From contig NC_081831.1 in assembly GCF_030867095.1 (NCBI RefSeq), positions 41,973,319 through 42,037,318 on the forward strand: a stretch of DNA of 64,000 nt, given 5' to 3'. Below, one piece after another: positions 47,007 to 64,000 of this stretch. Below the pieces are notes generated by a model that searched no databases, had not been told where the DNA came from, and saw nothing but the letters and a program-made list of their open reading frames with translations. This stretch comes from Alligator mississippiensis. Lineage: Eukaryota > Chordata > Crocodylia > Alligatoridae. A program made the position numbers and the translations under genes. Within the stretch, counting starts at the first letter, position 1, and each line of letters opens with the position of its first letter.

Positions 47007-49459
47007 TCAAGGGATGTTATTGTCATGGGTGACCTAAACTACCCAGACATTTGCTGGGAGGAGCACACAGCCAGGTCTGACAGCTCGCGTAGGTTCCTGG
47101 CTGTATTGCAGGACCTTCACCTTATCCAGAAAGTGCACAGCCCCACTAGGGGTAACGCCTTGCTGGACCTGGTCCTGGCCACGGGGGATGACCTGGTGAG
47201 GAGACTGCAGTTCCTTGACCACCTGGGCAATAGCGATCGTTACCTGCTGGATTTCATTATCCAACGCAGGGCATCTAGGGCTCACACCAAGGCTAAAGCC
47301 CTTGACTTCAGAAGGACCAACTTCAATGAGCTTAGGAAACTAGTGGGGGAGACACTAAGAGCCCAGAAGGTAGAGGAGGTGGGAGTCCACGAGGGATGGT
47401 CGTACCTTAAGGGGGCAATCCTCCAGACCCAAAGGATAACAGTCCCTGAGAGAAGCAAGGGGGGTAAGAATGTTCAGAAACCCCCTTGCCTCAGCAAGGG
47501 CATTCAGCAATGCCTGAGGACTAAAAGAGGGGTGTACACCCAGTGGAAGGGAGGAGCTATCACCAAGGAAGAGTACTCCTCCTCAGCCCAGGAGTGTAGG
47601 AGGGCTATTAGGAAGGCCAAGGTAGAGATGGAACTTGGGCTAGCGTCCAGGATTAAGGACAACAAAAAGTCCTTTTTCAAGTATGTTGGGAGCAAGAAGA
47701 GGGCACCAGGCAATGTAGGGCCCCTGCAAGACACAAACGGTAATCTTGTGGCCACGCCAGACAAGAAAGCTGATATTTTTAACAGTTTCTTTGCCTCTGT
47801 TTTCTTGAACAGGGACCGGGATATCCCACCTACCAGAGGTAGGGACAATCTTGGGGATAGCTCTATCAAGCCTTCAGTCAGTGCAGATGTTGTTAGGGAT
47901 CTTTTGGAAGGGCTAGACATTTTTAAATCTGCAGGTCCAGATGCCCTCCACCCACGGGTGTTGAGCGAGCTGGCAGGGGTCATCGCGGAGCCCTTGGCCC
48001 GGCTGTATGAGCATTCGTGGTCATCTGGCCAGGTGCCGGGGGATTGGATACTGGCTAATGTAGTCCCAATTTTCAAGAAGGGGAGGAAGGAGGACCCAAG
48101 TAATTATAGGCCTGTAAGCCTCACCTTGGTGCTCAGGAAGATCTTGGAGAGAATCATCAAGGAGCACATCTGTGGGGGGCCTGCAGGGGAGATCATGCTC
48201 AGGGGCAATCAGCATGGGTTCATCAAAGGCAGGTCCTGCCAGACCAACCTGATTGCCTTTTATGACCAAGTAGCTAAATCCTTGGATGATGGTGTTGCTG
48301 TGGACATAGTCTTTCTAGACTTCAAGAAGGCCTTTGACTGTCTCTCACCCATCCTCATCAATAAATTAAGCGACTGTGGCATTGATGCCTGCACAGTTGG
48401 ATGGGTAAAAAATTGCCTGATGGGGCGCACCCAGAGAGTAGTGGTGGATGGGTTGTACTCAACCTGGTGAGATGTGAGCAGTGGGGTACCCCAGGGCTCG
48501 GTCCTCGGGCCCGCACTGTTTAACATCTTCATCAGTGACTTGGACGAGGGGGTGGAAAGCACGCTGTCCAAATTTGCTGATGACACTAAGATGTGGGGCG
48601 AGGTGGACACACTTGAAGGGAGAGAGAGGCTGCAACTAGATTTAGACAGACTACAAAAGTGGGCGGACGAGAATAGGATGGGGTTCAACGTAGACAAATG
48701 CAGGGTGCTGCACCTTTGGAGAAGGAATCCACAGCATACATACAGGCTGGGGAGTTCCCTTCTTGAAAGCACAGAGGCAGAAAGGGATCTTGAAGTCATT
48801 ATTGTGACTCCAAGATGAACATGAGCTGCCAATGCCAGACCGCAGCCAGCAAGGCCAGCCATATCTTGTCATGCATCCAAAGGTGCATCTCAAGCTGGTC
48901 CAGAGAAGTGATTCTCCCCCTCTATGCGACTTTGGTCAGGCCGCAGTTGGAGTACTGCATCCTGTACTGGGTGCCGTACTTCAAAAGGGATGTGGGCAGC
49001 CTGGAGAGGCTTCAGAGGAGGGCCACCCGCTTGGTGGGAGGGCAGTAGGACAGGCCCTATGAGGAGAGACTGAAGGACATGAACCTGTTCAGTCTCAACA
49101 AGAGGAGGCTGAGTGGGGACCTGGTGGCTGCCTACGAGCTCATCGGGGGGATCAAAAGCAAATAGGCAGAGCCATTTTCTCCCCAGCAGCACCTGGGGTG
49201 ACAAGGAACAATGGTAATAAGCTGATGGAGAATAGGTTTAGGTTAGAGATCAGAAGGCAATATTTTACAGTTAGGGTGGCCAAAATCTGGAACCAACTTC
49301 CCAGGGAAGTGGTCCTCACCCCTACCTTGGGCAAATTCAAGAGGAGGTTGGATGATCACCTGTCTGGGGTCTTGTGAACCCAGCATTCATTCCTGCCTGT
49401 GGCAGGGGTCAGGCTAGATGATTGGTTCAGGTCCCTTCTGACCCTAGCTACTATGAAAC
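47007..49459 (+). mobile_element. CR1 LINE, 5'-truncated copy A (intron 3)
   Basis: Non-LTR retrotransposon of the CR1 clade. It opens inside the endonuclease domain, runs through reverse transcriptase and ends in a CR1 3' tail with the pattern 'caggctagatgat...gacccta' just before 49460. It has no poly-A, as expected for CR1, and no convincing target duplication. It sits in the sense orientation in intron 3 of the FRMPD3-like gene. The exact 5' edge is uncertain by about 20 bp. Confidence 0.95.
47010..49350 (+). pseudogene. CR1 ORF2 remnant (endonuclease tail plus reverse transcriptase), copy A
   Basis: An open frame at 47025-48470 encodes 481 residues: endonuclease C-terminal part (GDLNYPDICW near the start), a linker, and RT motifs KKGRKEDPSNYRPVSLT, GNQHGFIKGRS and FLDFKKAFD. 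A TGA at 48468-48470 interrupts it where copy B reads tryptophan-lysine. The same frame resumes and carries [11 protein letters not shown] and an intact FADD catalytic motif (48573-48584). A frameshift near 48795-48812 moves the rest into another frame, which has a TAG at 49046-49048. In the endonuclease the terminal SDH motif reads SDR (codon CGT at 47238-47240), so the catalytic histidine is lost. The element cannot move on its own. Confidence 0.93.
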
Positions 49460-49699
49460 TACCTCAGAGCACAAGGCAAGCTTTGATTCAGACAGACATG
49501 TGCAGATCCTTCCCTTTCCCCACGCACTCCTACCTAAGATGAACTCTGTGACTCTGATTTCTTATCCTGGTGAATGTGTGAACCTCTGCTGCCAGCACCA
49601 GGCATATTCTTCCATGTGGTGGTAATTTAGGGCAACCCGCTGGGCCCTTCATTCCATCAGGGCATGTGAAGTCATGAATGTTTGAGTTGGTTTGCCTAA

Positions 49700-51833
<2,134 letters not shown>

Positions 51834-51849
<16 letters not shown>

Positions 51850-53441
51850 ATCCAGTGAGATCCCAGGGCACCTGCTTATTACTTCTTGAGAAACACCAAG
51901 CACATGAGAGGCAGCAGCAAGGCGCCAGACTTCCATGCGTAGACCCTGAGATGGTGCAGAGTCATTTGGAAGAACTGGATGCCTTTAAGTCGGCAAGCCC
52001 AGATGAGCTCCATCCGAGGGTGCTGAAGGCACTGGCCGACATCATTGCAGAGCCACTGGCGGGAATATTTGAACGCTCGTGGCGCACGGGCCAAGTCCCG
52101 GAGTACTGGAAAAGGGCCAATGTGGTCCCCATTTTCAAAAAGGGGAGGAAGGAGGACCCGGGCAACTATAGGCCAGTCAGTCTCACCTCCATCCTTGGCA
52201 AAGTCTTTGAAAAAATTATCAAGGCTCACATTTGTGAGAGCCTGGCAGGACAAATTATGCTGAGGGGAAACCAGCACGGGTTCGTGGCAGGCAGATTGTG
52301 CCTGACCAATCTAGTCTCTTTTTATGACCAGGTTACGAAACGCCTGGACACAGGAGGAGGGGTGGATGTCGTATACTTGGACTTCAGGAAGGCCTTCGAT
52401 ACGGTATCCCACCCCATACTGGTGAACAAGTTAAGAAGCTGTGACTTGGATGACTACACAGTCCAGTGGCTGGCGAATTGGCTAGAGGGTCACACCCAGA
52501 GAGTCGTGGTAGATGGGTCGGTTTTGACCTGGAAGGGTGTGGGCAGTGGGGTCCTGCAGGGCTCGGTCCTTGGACTGATACTCTTTAATGTCTTCATCAG
52601 TGACTTGGACGAGGGAGTGAAATGTACTCTGTCCAAGTTTGCATATGACACAAAGCTATGGGGAGAAGTGGACACGCCGGAGGGCAGGGAACAGCTGCAA
52701 GCAGACCTGGATAGGTTGGACAAATGGGCAGAAAACAACAGAATGCAGTTCAACAAGGAGAAATGCAAAGTGCTGCACCTAGGGAGGAAAAATGTCCAGC
52801 ACACCTACAGCCTAGGGAATGACCTGCTGGGTGGCACAGAAGTGGAAAGGGATCTTGGAGTCCTAGTGGACTCCAAGATGAACATGAGTCGTCAGTGTGA
52901 CGAAACCATCAGAAAAGCCAATGGTACTTTATCGTGCATCAGCAGATGCATGACGAATAGGTCCAAGGAGGTGATACTTCTCCTCTATCGGGCGCTGGTC
53001 AGACTGCAGTTGGAGTACTGCGTGCAATTCTGGGCACCACACTTCAAGAAGGATGCGGATAAGCTGGAGAGGGTCCAGAGAAGGGCCACTCGTATGGTCA
53101 AGGGCCTGCAGACCAAGCCCTACGAGGAGAGACTAGAGAAACTGGACCTTTTCAGCCTCCGCAAGAGAAGGTTGAGAGGTGACCTTGTGGCTGCCTATAA
53201 GTTCATCACGAGGGCACAGAAGGGAATAGGTGAGTATTTATTCATCAAGGTGCCCCCAGGGGTTACAAGAAATAATGGCCACAAGCTAGCAGAGAGCAGA
53301 TTTAGATTGGACATTAGGAAGAACTTCTTCACAGTTAGAGTGGCCAAGGTCTGGAACGGGCTCCCAAGGGAGGTGGTGCTCTCCCCTACCCTGGGGGTCT
53401 TCAAGAGGAGGTTAGATGAGTATCTAGCTGGGGTCATCTAG
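51834..53441 (+). pseudogene. CR1 reverse transcriptase ORF, copy B, open but catalytically altered
   Basis: A 535-codon uninterrupted frame, the longest in the window. The first ~40 residues are probably fortuitous flank. From DAFKSASPDELHPRVLKALA onward it is CR1 RT: KKGRKEDPGNYRPVSLTSIL, GNQHGFVAGR, motif A VVYLDFRKAFDTV, motif B GVLQGSVLG (a P-to-L change in the usual GVPQGS), motif C FAYD instead of FADD (TAT at 52644-52646), then the C-terminal segments LGVLVDSKMNMS and LRGDLVAAYKFI. Loss of the first catalytic aspartate of motif C should abolish polymerase activity. No endonuclease domain is present. Confidence 0.93.
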
Positions 53442-53521
53442 ACCCAGCACTCTTTCCTGCTTATGCAGGGGGTCGGACTCGATGATCTATTGAGGTCCCT
53501 TCCGACCCTAGCATCTATGGA
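51850..53521 (+). mobile_element. CR1 LINE, 5'-truncated copy B (intron 4)
   Basis: Second CR1 copy, truncated just before the RT domain and ending in a classical CR1 3' end (ggtcggactcgatgatct, then a cccttccgaccctagcat-type terminus). It lies sense in intron 4 of the FRMPD3-like gene. Similarity to CR1 becomes clear around 51950; the exact 5' border between 51840 and 51940 is unclear. It is better preserved than copy A and belongs to a related but not identical subfamily. Confidence 0.95.
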
Positions 53522-54640
53522 CTAAAAGTATCATGCACTAGCAGCCTGCTCAGCCATGGACTGCACAGCCCAAGTGAAAAGATGAAGACTGGATACCAAC
53601 ACCCAGGAGAGGAGCAATCCTAGAGCGCTCCTTCCTTCTCCAGCTGTCAGGTGGAAGCCGGAGGCATCACAAGCAGTTTTTTGCCCTTGGTGACTGTAGC
53701 AGCTGGAGTGGCAGCAGCAGTCACTGTCCAGTCCAGCAACCATTGATATTCCTGCACCCCTTCAAATTTGGCCTCCAGGGCTATTGTCTCAGTCACTCAT
53801 CCCTAGTTACACTACTGGTGGAGGTTGTGTTACGCTTATATGGGCCACTGTCTGTATAAACTTAGTGTTTATTTTGTGGTTAAAAGACTTGAATGGATGA
53901 TGTTAGTGCGTACAAGAGCTGTCCAGGGTTTGTTGTTTATATCCTGGATCAGGGCTGCCCAGTTGGTGGCCCATGAGGTTAAATTGTGGCCCTGAGCTCC
54001 CACCTGCCCGCTGCTCCCAGGCTTCTTCCTGCCCCTGCCTCAGGGTGCCTGAGCAGCACAGTGCAGTGGAGAAGCTTTCAGCCAGGGAGCTAAGGGTAAG
54101 TGGAGGTAGCCAAAGCAGCAGGGAGGTATGGGGCCACAGAGTACAATGCAGATTGTGGGGAGCAGCAGCAGGGGGTGTAATGGGGAGGCACCCTGCATGC
54201 AGTCCACAGAGTGGGAATGGATGCAGTAGTGGCAGCACTAGATCAGACAGGACAGCAGGGGCATTATGTATCCCCCAGGGCTCCCAGCCCCCAGTTGTTA
54301 CCCCAGCTAGTGTGGTTCGAAGGGCATATGGTTCCCCACCCATTGAGAAGCTGGACAGCTCCATGGATATATAAGTGTTGCGACTGGTTTTGCTTGGTTC
54401 AGATGCAGAACTCCTTTGAAGTCTCTGGTGTGAATTGGAACCTTGTCTGCCCTTTGTTGAAGAACCAGCAGATGCTGGGTTTTAAACTGAAATCCTTTCT
54501 GCCACCAGTTTAGCAAGCATCTGAGTTAAACAGGTTCTAAAAATAGATTTAAACCTGCCAAGTGCCCTCCCAGTCCTATTTCATTTCTTGGGTAGCCCCA
54601 GTTATCTCCAGTGATAACGAAGCAGAAAAGGTCTGACTTC

Positions 54641-54676
54641 TAGTCTAGTCTAGTCTAGTCTAGTCTAGTCTAGTCT
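54641..54676. repeat. (TAGTC)7 microsatellite in intron 4
   Basis: Seven perfect TAGTC units followed by the partial unit taat. Confidence 0.95.
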
Positions 54677-54917
54677 AATGTAAAGGACTTGGAGCTTTAA
54701 ACTTCTTCATAAAGAATCAAAAGCACATAAACCCAATCTCCTTCCCCTTTGTTGCTCACCTTAAAAACTTCAGTTAGTTTATTCTGCTGAGGATTCAAAA
54801 CTTAAAAAGTCATGTTTGCCCGTAATTATCTTATGAAATATATTTATCAAAAAGTCTCATTCCATCAAAGTCAGAATTCTTTACAAGGAAGGTCAGGGAA
54901 TCTCCTAGTTTGAACAG

Positions 54918-54941
54918 TATATATATATATATATATATATT
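54918..54941. repeat. (AT)n microsatellite in intron 4
   Basis: About twelve perfect AT units, about 240 bp downstream of the TAGTC repeat. Confidence 0.95.
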
Positions 54942-55922
54942 TTAAAGTTTAGAGCAATAAAAATATTTCAGCTCAATGTTTTTAATGAAAAATGTTTTCC
55001 TGCTCAAGATTTTCATTATGAAATGTTACTTAAGTTAAACTAAAATAATAGTCTTTTAAAGAAAAAGTTTGAAATTTGAAGGAAACATTTCAAAACTGTT
55101 TAAGCAAAATGTTCTGCGTGGCTGATTATTGGTTTACAGACATTTTTGAAATTTTGACGTGCTTCCTGTTTCTGGATGGGGAAAAATATTGAAATCTCAA
55201 AAATTCTCATGGAAAAGGAAAGCCATTTCCTGGCAGCCCTGTTTAGAAGGGAGCTCTGGTTCTCCAGAGAAGCCTGTCTCTGAGTGACTGAAGCAAACAG
55301 CAGGGCTGTCTCCTGAGCTAGTCAGACAGTGGCAAGACTGTGATGATACAGTGAACCTCCGTCACTATCTTGCAGCAGCACCCATCAGACAGAATCTAAC
55401 TTTGATCAGTCATTTGGTATCTTAGAAGAGAAGGTTTCCAGCAGATCAGCATCTCTTGCTCTGACTGGGGGCAGGGTGTTTTTAGAGCACTGCACAGGGT
55501 CTCAGCTGAGTGATGCCAGTTGACATTTAAGTGAGAGTTACGTGGCTTAATGCACAATACAAAGGGTTTTGAAACTGAAGCCATGAACAGGGCAGATTTT
55601 GCCTTGGCATTTCTGCGTAGCATCAGGAGGCTATTACCCTGCAATAACATTCCATCCCAGTGACATGATCTCTTAATTGCACCAGGATTTTATTAAGCAG
55701 AAGTAGCTTCTAGCAAATTCTATTTTTAAGCAAAATCAATTAAGTAATTATCTGAGTCAAACGTTGTTCATCATGATGCAAGCATTGTTTGCTGAGCTCC
55801 TTGTACAACACGTACAGGTTAGCAGAGGGGTTCCTGTGGCCTTGAGAAAGGCTAGGTGCTGTGCTGGATCTTCAAAGGGAAGCCTTGGGAAGGAGTTCCT
55901 TTGACTGTAGCCCCAGCTCCTT

Positions 55923-55941
55923 CCCCCCCCCCCCCCCCCCC
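55923..55941. repeat. C19 homopolymer in intron 4
   Basis: A run of 19 C followed by tcc; length is likely variable. Confidence 0.9.
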
Positions 55942-56162
55942 TCCAGTCTGGGATAATAGCAAGAAAAGATCTAAGAATTTTGGGTGGGGTCTTCAAAGAT
56001 GCCTAAGTGAGTAGGATACCCAGTTTCTATTACAATTAATAGGAACTGGGAATGTGAATCCACCAGGCAGCTTTGAATTTATCAGCCTTTGTGCATTCAA
56101 ATTGCTCAGTAGAGATGCTAGTTTTCAAGGGAAATGTGCTTTTTCTTGCTGCATAATTCTAG

Positions 56163-56705
<543 letters not shown>

Positions 56706-57448
56706 TAGTGCCACTCTCTCCTTGGGTGCTGCGTTTGCACCTGGAGAGGACAATAGTATGCTCTTTCTCAGTGGCCCCTGTCTTCCTTTCTTGCATTACA
56801 CCTGAATCTGCTGCAGGTAACAGAAGATATGATTTTGTGGAACTATGAATGGGGGACCTCAGTGTGCTCTAGTATGTTCTGGCACTGCATATAGCTTCCT
56901 GGAGCAGTGGTGTAGGTTTCTTTTACACAGATGGCCTGGGAGGGAAGATGGTAGGTTTACAGTGTGGTAGATGAATTATTATTAAGCCCATAAATCCCAT
57001 TAACAATAACGAGATGCTCTTCTAATTCTCAGTGCAGCCTGAATCTATACCCCTTCCTTCTGCTGTAACGGTCAGTGACATGCTGCAAGATTCCTGTCTA
57101 TACAATACTATGGGTTTAACCCCTAGAATGCAGCATGGACTGAATGGTGCAAGAACCATCACCTGACATGATAAGGGATTGCTGCTCCACTGCTGCTCAA
57201 GGGAGGATCCCTCTTACCTGCCTTCACACTGAAGAGTCCCCTGCAGTAGATGCTTAGTACTGTGTTGGCATTGCCTGGCCAGGGCCTGTGTAACTGCTAG
57301 CTCTTGGTTTAGGTGTGAGGGTAGAGTCCCCACTGTAGACACTAACCCAGGTCCATGGTGAAACTGGGCTGCATAATAACTGAGTCCTGTTGTACTTGGA
57401 GTAGCAGCTCATGCAGGCTCACACAGTCACTCAGGCAAGACTTCCTGA

Positions 57449-60146
<2,698 letters not shown>

Positions 60147-60575
60147 TGAGGAATACTGGGCTAAATGATGGGAAAGGAGAGCCCAAGAGAGGCCCGTGGC
60201 CAATACAGACAGCCTCACTTTTGTTTTGAGGGATGTTTCAGTCTCGGCATTATCCAGCAGGCTTTGCGGTGCCCTCCCAGGGCTGGTCAGGGCTCTCGTA
60301 CTGTGAGCTTCCTGCCTGCAGTAAACCTGTTCAGGGCTGTCAGTAACACCACATTCCACCTCGTGTTTGATGGAGATGTCAGATATGGTGAAGGCTGGCA
60401 GATCTGTCAAGGTGGCAGATGGTGGAAGGAGATGCCAGCCAGTCCATGGCTCTCAGGGAAGCAGCAGGCCAGTGCCTAGCAGCTTGGTACGCTCTCCTAA
60501 GGCAAGGATGTGACTATTCTGGCATTGCTTTTATGAAGCTCCTCCTCCCCAGGGCAAGCCCCAGTCTGGTTCTGA

Positions 60576-64000
<3,425 letters not shown>

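Noticed and set aside
47504..48076. 190-codon minus-strand frame, and another at 48260-48862
   Set aside because: Antisense shadows of CR1 copy A reverse transcriptase.

Overview
This is vertebrate nuclear DNA: AT/GC-balanced, intron-rich, with canonical GT-AG splice sites and many dispersed repeats. The mobile-element mix (two long CR1 LINE copies whose 3' ends match crocodilian-type CR1 as I remember it, a decayed Penelope-like element, hAT-type MITEs with 8-bp target duplications, ancient MIR SINEs and retroviral LTRs) points to a sauropsid, most likely a crocodilian. That assignment is inference from repeat families, not proof. I see no bacterial-style operons, CRISPR arrays, rRNA or tRNA genes.

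One protein-coding gene is visible. Nine exons on the + strand between 41369 and 63148 splice in a single consistent reading frame (1,020 nt, 340 codons). They encode a PDZ domain (exons 1-3), a conserved linker (exon 4) and the N-terminal half of a FERM domain (exons 5-9). This is the FERM-and-PDZ family, and the residues fit FRMPD3 best, with FRMPD4 as the close paralogue. The 5' end (start codon, promoter, possible WW exon) and the 3' part (rest of FERM and the long C-terminal tail) are not found here, so the gene enters upstream of 41369 and runs out of the window on the right.

Region by region: 1-41368 shows no supportable coding gene. It holds scattered MIR copies, several MITEs (5935-6256, 10116-10812, 15276-15597, 20003-20505, 22690-23002, 24248-24332, 29869-30180), a lone Penelope-type tail (849-905), a Penelope-like element (about 27150-28681), a probable minus-strand LTR (about 35530-36800) and a well-bounded 829-bp CpG-rich solo LTR (39673-40501) flanked by a 5-bp duplication, less than 1 kb before the first detected exon. 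From 41369 to 64000 the exons alternate with introns. Intron 3 carries a small hAT MITE and a 5'-truncated CR1 with endonuclease and reverse transcriptase remnants. Intron 4 carries a second CR1 with a 535-codon open frame, microsatellites, and a long pyrimidine tract that runs into the exon 5 acceptor. Intron 8 carries a MIR whose core appears inverted.

I found no new multi-gene system. The most unusual signals are structural: a 34-bp perfect foldback inside a MIR copy, a zero-spacer 42-bp perfect palindrome inside a palindrome-rich MITE, a local inversion inside another MIR, a clean solo LTR with promoter-like signals next to the gene, and transposon reverse transcriptases that stayed partly open while losing catalytic residues.
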